Assembly (NCBI GenBank): GCA_030035585.1 | Contig: CM057476.1 | Span: forward strand, 19,638,501 to 19,702,500 | Direction: 5' to 3' | Length of the DNA stretch: 64,000 bases | Origin: Dugong dugon | Taxonomy: Eukaryota; Chordata; Mammalia; Sirenia; Dugongidae | The notes under the pieces: model-generated | What the model was told of the DNA's origin: nothing | Seen by the model: the letters and a program-made list of their open reading frames with translations, nothing else | Database searches by the model: none | Shown: piece by piece, positions 11,160 through 22,182 of the stretch | Layout: every line of letters begins with the position of its first letter | Position numbering within the stretch: position 1 is the first letter of the stretch | Position numbers and translations under genes: made by a program

Positions 11160-11390
11160 TTTTGAATTGATCCAGAGCAGTGCTATTCAATAAAACTTCG
11201 GTGATGATAAAAATGTTGTGTATTTGCTCTGTCCAATGCAATAGCCACTAGCCACGTATGAGAATTGAGTGCTTGAAATATAGCTAGTGCGACTGAGGAC
11301 TTGAATTTTAAATTTTACTTAATTGTAATTAATTTAAATAGCCACGTGGCTAGTGGCCACCGTATTGGAGAGTGCAGGTGACCTAATGTT
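11160..11390. mobile_element. Non-autonomous DNA transposon fragment (hAT-like), family not named
   Basis: It is an imperfect palindrome: GTCCAATGCAATAGCCACTA near the left is mirrored by GCTAGTGGCCACCGTATTGG at the right, and AGTGCTATTCAATAAAACTT precedes. The same family is at 37095-37560. Confidence 0.6.
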
Positions 11391-11526
11391 GCAGGAAATC
11401 TTAGGTAATAGTTGTCCTTACTTGTTAGACCCTTCATAAATGTTCTTTATCATCCTAGAAATATTGTGTTTATTTTTAAATGCAGTAACCCCAAATTGTC
11501 CCATATATAGATCACTTGAAGAAGCT

Positions 11527-11739
11527 GTCATTGTTGTTGCTGTGTGCTGTCGGGTTGATTCTGACTCATGGCGACCGTATATGACAGTGTAGAACTGCCC
11601 CATAGGGCTTCCTAGGCTGTAATCTTTACGGGAGCAGATCACCAGGTTTTTTTTCTCCCGAGGAGCCACTGGGTGGGTTCAAACCGCCGACCTTTCAGTT
11701 AGCAGCTGAGCACTTAACTATTGTGCCACCAGGACTTCT
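11527..11739 (-). mobile_element. AfroSINE, long form, antisense
   Basis: It shows CTGTGTGCTGTCGGGTTGAT through TTGTGCCACCAGGACTTC. The target duplication TTGAAGAAGCT is perfect (11516-11526 and 11740-11750). Confidence 0.95.
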
Positions 11740-11750
11740 TTGAAGAAGCT

Positions 11751-12404
11751 AAAACTGAGCTATTTTCTTTAGCATGTAGACCATGAAAAGGCTCTTCTGG
11801 GGAGATTGAAGGCAGAACAACCTGAGTGTCAAACCTATTGCCTTTTTCCAGAAATTAATTAAAGGCATGAAGACTTACAAAGACAATTTTTCTATTTTTT
11901 GTTTGTTTGGGTTTTCTTTCGCATAAGGATCTCATTTGTTGCTGACTTAGAACACATTCTTTGCTGAAGGATTATTCTCCTTCTCTATCAGCCAAGAAGA
12001 TTCCAGAAGCATGTATGTATGTAGTAGAATAATTTAGTGGTCTGCCACAGAAGCTTCACTCACAATGAAGAAACTCTAGCTACAGCCTGTCATCGATCCA
12101 TTCAGTCGATCATCTATTTCTATAGCACCCAGTACTGTCACCTTGGCAACAGGTAACTCAAAATGGCACTGTCCTTGACCAAGAATGTATTTGAATGCCC
12201 AGAAAAAGGTCCTCGTTTGACTTGTCATCCCTGCATTACATCTCAAAACAGTAACTCTAGGAAGTATGATTCCCAGTGAGAAAATAATTGAGCTGATTAA
12301 TTACCAGATTAATTTAGGAGTGTTCTCTGTTCAACAGGTCTTGTACAGGAGATGAATCAGGTAAGCCTGTCCTCAAGCCAGGTCGTGTGTGGTATTTTCT
12401 TCTT
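11751..12404. other. Stretch without gene or recognised repeat
   Basis: No coding frame and no repeat I can name. Confidence 0.5.
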
Positions 12405-14600
12405 AATATACATGAAATTTTATGGTGTTTTTGGTGAAAGCTTACACAGCAAATTAGGTTCCTATTTAACAATTTCTATACGTATTGTTCAATGACATTG
12501 GTTACATTTTTCACTATGTGTCAACATTCTCATTATTTCCTATTTATGGTTGTTCCATTTCCATTAATCTAGCTTCCCTGCCCCCTCTTACCTTCTCATC
12601 TTTGCTTTAGGGTAAATGTGACAATGTGGTCTCATATACATCGTTTTTTTTAAGGAGCACAGTACTCATAGGTGATATTGTTTATTTTATGACCCAGTCT
12701 GTTATTTAGCTGAAGGGTGACTTCCAAGACTGGTTTCAGTACAGAGTTTAAAGGGTGCCTCAGGGCGATAGTCTTGGGGGTTCCTCTAGTCTCTACCAGT
12801 CCAGTAAGTCTGGTCTTTTTTAAGAATTTGAATTTTGTTCTACATTTTTCTCCCATTCTATCTGGCTCCATCTATTGTGCCCCTGGTCAAAACAGTTGGT
12901 AGTGGTAGCTAGGCAACATCCAGTTCTTCTGGTCTCAGAAGAGATGAGGCCATGGTTCATGTAAGCTATTTGTCTTGCAGACTTTGAGTCTTTGGGTTTC
13001 TTCTTTCTTTTTCGCTCCAGACGAGTAGAGACCAATAGTTGTCTCTTAGATGGCTGCTCGCAAGCTTTAAAAGCCCCAGATGCTACTCATCAAACTAGGA
13101 TATAGAACATAAACTTTATGGACCATGCTGTGCCGATTGACTGAATTGTCCCAAGAGACTATGGTCCTAAGCCTTCAAACCCAGTAAACCAATCCCACCA
13201 GGTGTTTGGTTATGTCTAGGAAGGATCTGTAACTGTGCCCCCTATGTGGTTTGTAATATATATGAATATATATGCAGCACACATGTACATGCATATACAT
13301 ATGCCTACAGATACGCCTATCTGTGCACATGTGTATATACGCACATATACCTTCCTACATGCATATATGCATACATACCTACCTATGTAACCACATACAT
13401 ATGTTTTGGTTGTTATTGCTGTTGTTGCGAATTTATATACATAATAGCATTTACCAAAAACGTCCCTTATTCTTGTGTACTTCTTAGTGTCATTATTTAC
13501 CTTGGTCAAGTTGTGCACACTTCGCCCACATTCATTATTGCCTTTTCCAACCCAAAAAATAACACGTGTCTACTATCTACACAGAGATTCCTCCTCCCTC
13601 CCCCTTCCATCTCTGGTAACGTTATGGATTGAATTGTGTCCCCTTAAAATGTGTGTCAAATTGGCTAGGCCGTGATTCCCAGTACTGTGTGATTGTCCAC
13701 CATTTTGTCATTTGATATGATTTTTCTATGTGTTGTAAATCCTATTTCTATGATGTTAATGAGGCAGGACTCAATCTACAAGATTAGGTTGTATCTTGAG
13801 TCAATCTCGTTTGAGATATCAAAGAGACAAGTGAGCAGGGGGACCGCATATCACAAAGAAAGTAGTGCCAGGAGCAAAACACATCCTTTGGACCTGGGGT
13901 CCCTGCACTGAGAAGCTCCTAGACCAGGGGAATATTGATGACAAGGGCCTTCCTCCAGAGCCGACAGAGAGAAAGCCTTCCCATGGAGCTGGCCCCCCTG
14001 AATTTGGACTTCTAGCCTACTAGACTGTGAGAGAATAAGTTTCGGTTTGTTAAAGCCATCCACTTGCGGTATTTCTTTTATAGCAGCACTAGATAACTAA
14101 AACAGGTAACCACCAATGAACGTCGATTTCTGTACGTATACCTATTCTTGTCTTTTTATAAAAGTGAGATCATACAATATTTGTCCTTTTATGATTGATT
14201 TGTTTCACTCAGCATACTGTCCTCCAGATTCATCCATGTTATGTTTCGAGGACTCGTCATTATTCTTTTATAGCTGCATAGTATTCCACTGTATGTATGT
14301 ACCATAATTTATTTATCCATTATAGGTTGTTTCTATCTTTTTGCGATTGTGAATAATGCTGCAATGAACACGGGTGTGCATATTTCTGTGTTACTGTTGT
14401 TAGAACTCTAGGGTATACCATAGGTAGGAGTGGGATTGCTGGATCATAAAGTATTTCTAGCTTTTTGAGGAAGCGCCATACCATTTTCCATAGTGGTTAT
14501 ACCATTTTACAGTAGATAAGGGTTCCAATCTCCCCACAACCTTGCCAGCATTTGTTGTTTTCTGTTTTTCTTTATCAGTGCCATTTTTGCAGGAGCTTGT
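12405..14600 (-). mobile_element. L1 3' UTR and ORF2 end, antisense, split by an LTR
   Basis: It is the same UTR type as 390-1860, including the TATG/CACA-rich block (13255-13400). It is interrupted exactly at 13620-14104 and resumes at CCACCAATGAACG with the ORF2 C-terminal coding region. Confidence 0.9.
13620..14104 (+). mobile_element. MaLR-like solo LTR inside an L1
   Basis: It starts (C)GTTATGGATTGAATTGTGTC and ends AGCACTAGATAACTAAAACA. It is flanked by the 5-bp duplication GGTAA (13615-13619 and 14105-14109). This is an old endogenous retroviral LTR with no internal genes. The 5-bp duplication suits ERVL/MaLR, though the family name needs a library search. Confidence 0.88.
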
Positions 14601-14679
14601 GGTATTTTCTATTGTTGTGACTATACAGAATTCATATAGAAATATGCAAGCAGATTTATCTGTATGTAGTTCTATTTTT

Positions 14680-14895
14680 TAGGAGTCCCCAGGTGACACA
14701 AACGGTTAAGAGCACAGCTACTAACTGAAATGTTGGTGGTTCAAACCCACCCAGATGCACCTTGGAAGGAAGGCCTGGTGATCTGCATCTGGAAGTTCAC
14801 AGCCTTGAAAACCTTATGGAGCGCAGTTGTACTTTGACACACATAGGGTTGCCTAAGTTGGAACTGACTAGGTGGCAACTTGGTTTTTTGGTTAG
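14680..14895 (+). mobile_element. AfroSINE, long form, diverged
   Basis: AGTCCCCAGGTGACACAAAC, GGTTCAAACCCACCCAG, GGCCTGGTGATCTGCATC and a degraded tail AACTGACTAGGTGGCAACTT. It belongs to the variant whose head reads AGTCCC rather than AGCCC. Confidence 0.85.
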
Positions 14896-14969
14896 TTATA
14901 TTTTTTAAAAAGTAGAAGGAATTTAGCCTTCCTTAGTTTATGAATTAATCCCCAGATTCCCTCGGTAAA

Positions 14970-15455
14970 ATCTTATTTGGATGGAATACTACTCAGTGAT
15001 AAAAAGAAACAAACTATTGGTACATCCAACAACTTCAGTGGATTTCAGGGTGTTAACGCTGAGTGAAATGAGCCATGGTGGTGCAGCAATTAAGCGCTCA
15101 ACTGCGAACCAAAAGGTGGGCAGTTTGAACCCGTCCAGCAACTCTGTGGGAGAAAGAAAGGCCTGGCCATCTGCTGCTGTAAAAAATTACAGCCAATAAA
15201 ACCCTATCGGGCAGTTCTACTCTGTCACTTGGGGTCGCTATGAGTCAAAATCGACTCAACGGCACCAAATAACAATAACAACATGCTGAGTGAAAAAGGA
15301 CAACCTCAAATAGTTATATACTCTATGGGTCTATTTCCGTATTGTTCTTGAAATGACAACATTGTAGAAGAAAGTTCTGGTATAGAAATGGAGAGCAGAT
15401 TCATGGTTGCCAGGGATTAAACAGAGGGTGATGGGTCTGACTATAAAGGGGTAGC
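14970..15455 (+). mobile_element. L1 3' fragment, sense, split by a SINE
   Basis: GGAATACTACTCAGTGATAA to AACGCTGAGTGAAA, then ATGCTGAGTGAAAAAGGAC to GGTTGCCAGGGATTAAAC. This is the ORF2 C-terminal end and the start of the 3' UTR. Confidence 0.8.
15069..15284 (+). mobile_element. AfroSINE, long form
   Basis: It has GTGGTGCAGCAATTAAGCGC at the head and GGCACCAAATAACAATAACA at the tail. The target duplication GCTGAGTGAAA is perfect (15058-15068 and 15285-15295) in the host L1. Confidence 0.94.
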
Positions 15456-15475
15456 ACAGCTATAGTGCAGCTATC

Positions 15476-15725
15476 GTGTAGTGCCTTCCAACCCACGTGG
15501 CTCATCTTCCAGCACTACGTTGGACAATATTTTGTTGTGATCCATGCAGTTTTTGTTGACAAATTTTTGGAAGTAGATCTCCAGGCCTTTCTTCCTAGTC
15601 TGAGTCTGGAAGCTCCACTGAAACCTATCCGGTATGAGTGACTCTGCTGGTATTCGAAATACAGTGGCATAGCTTCCAGTGTCAAAGCAACACACAAGCC
15701 ACCACAGTATGACAACTGACAGACA
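15476..15725 (-). mobile_element. Body of the tRNA-Gly-headed SINE, antisense, head missing
   Basis: GAAGTAGATCTCCAGGCCTT, GAAGCTCCACTGAAACC and CTGACAGACAGGTGGTGG match the body of the copies at 31489 and 60897. The tRNA-like head is not present. Confidence 0.7.
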
Positions 15726-15759
15726 GGTGGTGGGATTTTGGTGTGGCTAATTTTTAAAG

Positions 15760-15924
15760 TGGAACCCTGGTGGTGCAGTGGTTAAGAGCTCAGCTGCTAG
15801 CCAAAAGCTCGGCAGTTCGAATCCACCAACCATCCTTGGAAACCCTATGGGGCAGTTCTGCTCTGTCCTATAGCGTCCCTGTGAGTTGGAATTGGCTCAA
15901 CGGCAGCGGGTTTGGTTTGGGTTT
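15760..15924 (+). mobile_element. AfroSINE, short form
   Basis: ACCCTGGTGGTGCAGTGGTT to GCGGGTTTGGTTTGGG. The target duplication ATTTTTAAAG is perfect (15750-15759 and 15925-15934). Confidence 0.95.
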
Positions 15925-16149
15925 ATTTTTAAAGCAAGGCTGAATCTAAGCCAGGTCAGTGTGCTTTTGTATTACTACTCTAAAAACTCTTAAGCCAGGT
16001 AAAAACATGAACACGTTTCCTCCAGTCAGCTTCTATTATCTTACCTTCTCTTTTGACTGACGAAGTAAGCATTTTATATTGAAATCTTAAAGAGAAGCAA
16101 AATTACACCAGGAACTTATGACAATATATTAAGTAACCTCCTGTTGTAA

Positions 16150-16345
16150 TTAGTTGCCTTTGAGTTGATTCCAACTCATCGTGGCCCCATGCGTGCAGCA
16201 TAGAATTGCTCCACAGGGTTTTCAAGGCTGTGATCTTTCAGACGTAGATCTCCAGGTCTGTCTTCCGAGGCGCCTCTGGGTGCGTTTGAACCCACCAGCC
16301 TTTCAGCTAATAGTCAAGTGCTTAACCGTTTGCACCACCCAGGAG
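16150..16345 (-). mobile_element. AfroSINE, long form, antisense
   Basis: TTGCCTTTGAGTTGATTCC, GTAGATCTCCAGGTCTGTC and TTGCACCACCCAGGAGC. Confidence 0.9.
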
Positions 16346-16696
16346 CCAAATAACTTCCTAATTAACCATATTCTTATTGGCACCTGCTTAAGGGCCATTT
16401 AAAAGGTTAGGCATTGAATCCAGAAATTCTGTCTTAACTCTTCCTGTAATTGTGTTTTATTTCTAAACAGCAGCAAGTTCTTGAGTACCAGCTGTTTCCC
16501 ATAATGCCATACACACAGTTGTTGTTACTGTTGTTAGCTGCTGTCAAATAGGCTCTGACTCATGCTTCTTTGTGTATAACAGAACAAAATGTAACCTCGT
16601 CTTACGCCATCCTTACAATCGTTGCTATGTTTGAGCCTATTGTTGCAGCCACCTTGTCAGTCCATCTCACTCATGGTTTTTGTCATTTTTGCTAAC

Positions 16697-17182
16697 TGTC
16701 TCAGTCATCTGGTGCTGCTCTAACAGGAATACCACAAGTGGATGGTTTTAACAGAGAAAAATTTATTGTCTTCACAGTCCAGTAGGCTACAAGTCCAAAC
16801 TCAGGGCATCAGCTCCAGAAGAAGGCTCTCTCTCTCTGTCAGCTCTGGAGGAAGGTCCTTGTGATACATCAGTCTTCCCTTGGTCTGGGAGCATCTCAGC
16901 ACAGGAACCTCAGGTCCAAAGCACACGCTCTGCTCCTGGCACTGCTTTCTTGGTGGTATGAGGTTCCCATGTGTCTCTGCTCACTTCTGTCTTTTATATC
17001 TCAAAAGAGATTGCATTAAGACACTAATCTTGTCAACCTCATCAGTATAACCTCATCACAGTGATAGAATTTACAACACATCAGTAAATCACATCAGATA
17101 ACACAATCATACAATACTGGGAATCATGACCTAGCCAAGTTGCTACCCACATTTTTGGGGGGACACAGTTCAATCCATGACA
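16697..17182 (-). mobile_element. MaLR-like solo LTR, antisense, inside RTE copy 1
   Basis: It begins TGTCTCAGTCATCTGGTGCT and ends GTTCAATCCATGACA. The 5-bp duplication CTAAC is perfect (16692-16696 and 17183-17187). It holds no viral genes. Confidence 0.9.
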
Positions 17183-17201
17183 CTAACCCTCTACTTTACC
17201 A

Positions 17202-17367
17202 GGAAACCCTAGTGGAGTAGTGGTGAAGAGTTTGGCTGTTAACCAAAAGATTGGCAGTTTGAATCCACCAGGTGCTCCTAGGAAACCCTATAGGGCAGTT
17301 CTACTCTGTTCTGTAGAGGGGCTATGAGTCGGAATCGACTCAATGGCAGTGGGTGTTGGTGATGGTG
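17202..17367 (+). mobile_element. AfroSINE, short form, inside RTE copy 1
   Basis: GAAACCCTAGTGGAGTAGTG to GGAATCGACTCAATGGCAGT. The target duplication CTACTTTACCA is perfect (17191-17201 and 17368-17378). Confidence 0.95.
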
Positions 17368-17872
17368 CTACTTTACCAAACATGATGATGTCCTTTTCTA
17401 ATGATTGGTCTTTCCTGATGACATGTCCAAAGTAAGCAAGCCAGTCTCACCATTCTTGATTCTAAGGAGCATTCTGACTGTGCTTCCTCCAAGATTTGTT
17501 CGTTCTTTTGGCAGCCCACGATATATTCAATATTCTTTGCCAAACCACGATTCAAATGCCTTAATTCTCCTTCTGTCTCCCTTTTTCATTGTCCAGCTTT
17601 CGCAGGCATATGAGGTTATTGAAAAGACCATGGCTTGGGTCAGTTGCATCTCTGTCATCAAAGTGACATCTTTACTTTTTAACACTTTGAAGAAGTCTTT
17701 TGCAGAATTGTCCAATCCAATATGTCATTTGATTTCTTGACTGCTGCTTCCATGGGCATTGATTGTTAATCCAAGTGGAATGAAATCCTTGACAACTTCA
17801 ATTTCTTCGCCATTTATCACAATGCTGCTTATTGGTCCAGCTATGAAGATTTTTGTTTTCTTTGTGTTCACG

Positions 17873-18352
17873 TGTGTGATGGTTAAGATTGTGTGTCAGC
17901 TTGGCTGGGCCATGATTCTCTGTGTTTATATGTGATCACTCCCATGATTGAATCTGCTGTGAGTAGCCAATCAGATGGGAGTTTCCTTAGGGGTGTGGCC
18001 TGCGTCTGAATATAAGCAGATGTTGTGGCTTTTTGCTCTCTCTGGATCCTGTGGCTGCCTCCTGTTCGCCTGACCTCCGGTTCTTGGGACTTGAGCTAGC
18101 AGCTCATCTGCCGATTCTGGGATTCGTCAGTCTTCACGGTCTGCGGGCAGAGTCCTGCTTTCCAACCTGCTGATCTTGGGTTCACCAGTCCCTGTGGCTA
18201 CATTAATCCGGAGACGCCTCTATCCTAATCCACAGATTTGGGACATTCTAGCCTCTAAAACTGCATGAGCTGTTTCTTTGATATAAGTCTCTCTATACAC
18301 ACATTTATATGCTTTACTGGTTTTGCTTCTCTAGAGAACCCCGCCTAAGGCA
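17873..18352 (+). mobile_element. LTR-like element inside RTE copy 1 (family uncertain)
   Basis: It splits the RTE between TTTGTGTTCA and GGTATAATCTATATTG. It starts near TGATGGTTAAGATTGTGTGT and ends GCTTCTCTAGAGAACCCC then GCCTAAGGCA. This is the pattern of an old mammalian ERVL-class LTR. Exact ends and the target duplication are unclear. Confidence 0.6.
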
Positions 18353-18732
18353 AGGTATAATCTATATTGAAGGCTGTAGGCTTTTACCTTTATCAGTAAG
18401 TGCTTCAAGTCATCTTTATTTTTGGCAAGTAAGGTTGTGTCATCTGCATCCGGCAGGTTGTTAATGAGTCTTCCTCCAATCCTGATGCCATGTTCTTCTT
18501 CATATAGTTCAGCTTCTCAGATTATTTGCTCAGCATAAGGCCTGAATAAGTATGGTGAAAGGTTACAACCCTGACACACACCTTTCCTGATTTTAAACCA
18601 CACAGTATTTCCTTGTTCTGTTTGTATGACTGCTTCTTGATCCATTAGATGCTCAGAAAGTATTGTTCAGTTGAAAAATAAGAAAAAATCTCTTATAACT
18701 AAGATGATTGTCATGGCACTTACGTTCCTATA

Positions 18733-18945
18733 TACTGTCGTTAGGTGCCATCAAGTCAATTTTGACTCATGGTGACTTGCAGCAACGATTAAGTGCTCAG
18801 CTGCTAACCAAAAGGTTGGTGGTTGTAACCTACCCAGCAGCTCCTCGAGAGAAATACCCGGCGATTTGCTTCTGTAAAGATTACAGTCTAGGGAACGCTG
18901 TGGGGCAGTTCTTCTCTGTTATATAAGGTCCCTATGAGTCCTGTC
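18733..18945. mobile_element. Two AfroSINE pieces in opposite orientation
   Basis: An antisense tail (18733-18777, TCGTTAGGTGCCATCAAGTC) abuts a sense head and body at 18778 (CAACGATTAAGTGCTCAGCT). The sense part reaches TATAAGGTCCCTATGAGTC and loses the terminal tail. Confidence 0.75.
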
Positions 18946-19175
18946 TGTTAGAATCACTCAATTTCCAATCTGACCGTTTGCTTCTTAAAGTGACACTACA
19001 CACTATAGGGTAAACATGTCCAATAGTAGTTTCGCCAGATGCCAAAAAATGAGTTTGTTTTGTCTGTGCTTGACTCAAAGACCATCTAGTGTGGAAGAGC
19101 CTATGATGGTTGAAGAAGCTGGTTCACATTATGCTTTTTTTTATTACTGTCAACCGGTGAAAATTGAACTCTCTT

Positions 19176-19328
19176 TTCTGGCGTAATGGTTAAGAACCAC
19201 AGATGCTAACCAAAAGGTCGGCAGCTCTAATCCACCAGATGCTTCTTGGAAACTCTATGGGGCAGTTCGACTCTGTCCTATAGGGTCACCATGGGTAGGA
19301 ATCGACTCGACAGCAATGGGTTTTCCCT
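19176..19328 (+). mobile_element. AfroSINE, short form
   Basis: GGCGTAATGGTTAAGAACC, CTAATCCACCAGATGCTTC and GGAATCGACTCGACAGCAAT. Confidence 0.9.
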
Positions 19329-19334
19329 TCTATA

Positions 19335-19721
19335 CAACTTTCTAGCTAGGTAGTCCTGACTCTTGTCTGATGAGCTATGACCTCTTTCTTTGTTTTAGAA
19401 AGTAAGTTTTATTAATGAGTGGAACAAGAAAGTACTCTCAATGTGGTTCAGAAGATGAAGTTTATTATTATTTTTTTCTCTTTTTTGGTAAAAGTCTTTA
19501 TTGTCACATGAGTCTTTTAATAGAGTCTTTAACAGATGACATTTATTAATGAAAAATTCTGGTCCTAGTGTTAACACTATAATCAGAGGTGGTACTTGGC
19601 TGAGAGACTAAAAAGCAATACTCTTATGGTACATAGAACTTATTGGAAAAGAAAGAAACCACGGCCTGAATTTTGATTTCTAACTTTGTAATTTTGAATG
19701 TTTCGAGTCGCAGTGATTTTC
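19335..19721. other. Stretch without gene or recognised repeat
   Basis: AT-rich, no coding frame, no repeat I can name. Confidence 0.5.
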
Positions 19722-19934
19722 CAAAAACCAAACCAAACCTGTCGCTCTCGAAAGTCCATTCTGACTCATAGCGACCCTATACGAAAGGGTAGAACTGCCC
19801 CATGGGGTTTTCAAGGCCGTAATCTCTATGGAAGTAGACTGCCACATCTTTCTCCCATGGAGTGGCTGGTGGGTTCGAACCAACAACCTTTTGGTTAGCA
19901 GCCAAGTGCTTAACCACTTTGCCACCAGGACACC
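19722..19934 (-). mobile_element. AfroSINE, long form, antisense
   Basis: It runs from AAAACCAAACCAAACCTGTC through GAAGTAGACTGCCACATCTT to AACCACTTTGCCACCAGGAC. Confidence 0.92.
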
Positions 19935-19939
19935 TTCCC

Positions 19940-20594
19940 AGATGACTTCACATTATGTGATATTTTAAATTGTCTTTCTTATTTTTATAAGGATTAGTCA
20001 TGTTTTTAAAAAAACCATGTATAAAACATTGTCACAGTTTTACTCTCTCATACGCATTTGTACAGGGGTGTGGAGGACTAGAAGGAAATATTCCAAAAGG
20101 AAAACAGTGGTAATTTCTGGCTGGTGGGATTGTAGATGATTTTTAATTCTCTTTATTGCATTTTTCCAGACTGTCTAAAACAAATGTGTAATTATTTGAC
20201 AATCAGACGAGGAAATAGATAACCATTTTAAAGAGCTATATCTGTTGGGGGAATGGCTTTTAATCGTTGCTTATTTAATCAATATACTTTTCATCCAGAT
20301 TTTCCTACTTCATCTTAGCATGGGTCATTCAGTGTAATAGCAAAATCCAGAAGAGTTAATTTTAAAAAGGTATACACATTTTTCTCTCTTTATTGCATAT
20401 TTTTCTTGAAGGGCCTGCTGACATGTGCTCGCTGTCTCTGCCTCTGCCTCTGTCTCTGTGTCTCCCTCCCTCTGTCTCTCCCCTCCCCTCCCACAAGCCA
20501 TAATAATCCCAACCAGCAAGTCCCAGGGTAACCACTTGCCTGGGGCAGGTGCCCAAGAAGTCTGCCTTTTGTGGAATGAATATTTCCAATAAGT
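19940..20594. other. Unannotated stretch with a pyrimidine-rich (TCTCTG)n tract
   Basis: A CT-rich imperfect hexamer tract lies at about 20427-20495. It creates several long, biased, overlapping minus-strand frames of low-complexity Arg/Glu/Gln sequence, which are not genes. The rest is unassigned. Confidence 0.55.
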
Positions 20595-20607
20595 ATATCC
20601 AGTTTAT

Positions 20608-20814
20608 AGGAGCCCTGGTGGCACAAAGGTTAAGTGCTCAGCTGCTAACCGAAAGATTGGCAGCTCAAACCCACCCAGCAGCTCCTCGGGAGAAAAACTT
20701 GGCAGTCTGCTCCCATAAAGATTACAGCCTAGGAAACTCTGTGGGGCAGCCCTGCTCTGCCGCATGGGGTCACTAGGAGTCGAAATCAACTCGACAGCAC
20801 CCAACAACAATAAC
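20608..20814 (+). mobile_element. AfroSINE, long form, well preserved
   Basis: It reads AGCCCTGGTGGCACAAAGGT through CGAAATCAACTCGACAGCAC to CCAACAACAATAAC. A perfect 13-bp target duplication ATATCCAGTTTAT flanks it (20595-20607 and 20815-20827). It is a good reference copy for the long form. Confidence 0.97.
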
Positions 20815-20827
20815 ATATCCAGTTTAT

Positions 20828-21128
20828 GGCTAAACAGCTTATATTTTGTTTTTGTTTTTTTAAATAAATGTTTGCGATAGAGAAGGTATGTCTCTTTAAG
20901 AAGCAGAATCCTTAATTAAAGACTGGCAGTATCTTTTAAGTTTCTGTGTCTACTTAACCTTGACTTTTCTAGATTTGAGATTAGGCCTTTTCAGCCACCT
21001 CACCAAAAGGAAGAGAGATGAAAAGGGGCCTGTCCTTCCAGTCAAATTCAGCTTCACAAAAGAGAAACAGCCTGGCTTGTATTGGAGAAAGAAGAAAAAG
21101 GCTTGGAAAATCTCTAATAAGTTCTTCT
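20828..21128. other. Stretch without gene or recognised repeat
   Basis: No coding frame and no repeat I can name. Confidence 0.5.
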
Positions 21129-21332
21129 GCTGTTGTTAGTTGCTGTCAAGTGGATTCCTACTCCTAGTGACCCCACGTGACAGAGTAGAACTGCCCTGTA
21201 GGGTTTTCTAGGCTGTGATCTTTACGGGAACAGATTGCCAGGTCTTTCTCCCATGGAGCCAATAGGTGGGTTCAAAGCGCCAACCTTTTCAGTTAGCAGC
21301 CAAGTGCTTAACCATTGCACCACCAGGACGCC
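21129..21332 (-). mobile_element. AfroSINE, long form, antisense
   Basis: GCTGTTGTTAGTTGCTGTC through ACGGGAACAGATTGCCAGGT to ATTGCACCACCAGGACGCC. Confidence 0.93.
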
Positions 21333-21334
21333 GA

Positions 21335-21588
21335 GTCCAATTTGTACAGCAAGCCAACCCTTAGCTCCTGGTGGCTGGAGTGTGGGCAAGCCCCCATCCC
21401 GTTGGTCTGCGTTCCTTCTTTTCTCCTCCAACAGTCCCTTTCGCAGCCCCACGGCGTTTGATGGAGCTTTCTGTCTCCCGTTTCCTTCGACTCTAGTTTT
21501 CGTCTTCGCGGTCTTAGGAGTGTTTTTCCCTGACCTTCAGTCTTCCTTGGCCTAATGCTTCCTTTTCTCAGAGTCACTGGGTCTTACA
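21335..21588. other. CpG-bearing non-repetitive stretch
   Basis: It contains several CpGs (GCGTTCC, TTTCGCAGCCCCACGGCG, TCGTCTTCGCGG) in an otherwise CpG-poor window. Frames exist on both strands but show no splice-flanked or conserved protein signal. It may be unique regulatory DNA. Confidence 0.35.
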
Positions 21589-21589
21589 T

Positions 21590-21897
21590 CAGTGCTTCTC
21601 TGTCCCGTGTACACAAATCATCTGGGGTCTGGTGGGCATGCAGGTTTTGACTTAGTGATTCTGGGGTGGGGCCTGAGACTCTGCATTTCTTCCAAGCTCC
21701 CAGGGGCTGCTGGTGCTGCCGGTCCATGAACCATACTTTGAGGAGCAGGGGTTATAAGTATGGTCCTGGGGTAGCCTCACTGCAGTGACCTGGGCTACCT
21801 GTTAAATATGCTGTTTCCTGGGCCCACTCTCTGCGGTTTCCCTGGGCTTCACTAGGTGGTTCTCCTACATGCTCAAGCTTGAGAACCAACACTTCAG
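21590..21897 (+). mobile_element. Two hAT MER-type fragments in a row (MER20-like)
   Basis: The first (about 21590-21753) has CAGTGCTTCTCTGTCCCG, GGGGTGGGGCCTGAGACTCT and CATACTTTGAGGAGCAGG, close to MER20. The second (about 21766-21897) has TTTCCTGGGCCCACTCTCTG and GCTCAAGCTTGAGAACCAAC. Names come from memory of the families. Confidence 0.65.
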
Positions 21898-21971
21898 GCT
21901 TAAGTGACTTCTAAATTTCTAAAGTCACAGCCATTTTTGTCCAAGTATTATTTAGATACCCCTTTTGGGAT

Positions 21972-22182
21972 GAGAAATCCCTAGGTGGTGCAAATAGTTA
22001 AGCAGTTGGCTACTAACTGAAAGGTTAGTGGTTCAAACCTACCCAGAGGCGCCTCGGAAGAAAGGTCTGGTGATCTGCTTCCAAGAAACCAGCCAAAACT
22101 GCACCCTATGGAGTGCAGTTCTGTTCTGACACACATGGGGTCACCATGAGTTGGAATCAACTCCGTGGCAACTGTTTTTTTG
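21972..22182 (+). mobile_element. AfroSINE, long form (AATCCCTAGGTGG head variant)
   Basis: AAATCCCTAGGTGGTGCAAA, GGTTCAAACCTACCCAGAGG, GGTCTGGTGATCTGCTTCC and ACACATGGGGTCACCATGAG. Confidence 0.92.

Larger units (their letters stand above)
16515..18660 (-). mobile_element. RTE/BovB-type LINE, 5' truncated, antisense, copy 1
   Basis: The minus strand encodes decayed RTE reverse-transcriptase and C-terminal protein. Frames read SKDVTLMTEMQLTQAMVFSI and SYACESWTMKKGDRRRIKAF, and GAKYGEKL-like segments are broken by stops. Its 3' end is at the left (16515). It is cut by an LTR (16697-17182), a SINE (17202-17367) and an LTR-like element (about 17873-18352). Without these, about 1.0 kb of RTE remains. 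BovB/RTE elements are known in afrotherian genomes. Confidence 0.87.

Noticed and set aside
20325-20626. Overlapping minus-strand frames rich in Arg, Glu and Gln
   Set aside because: They arise from a CT-rich low-complexity tract; no start, splice or family evidence.
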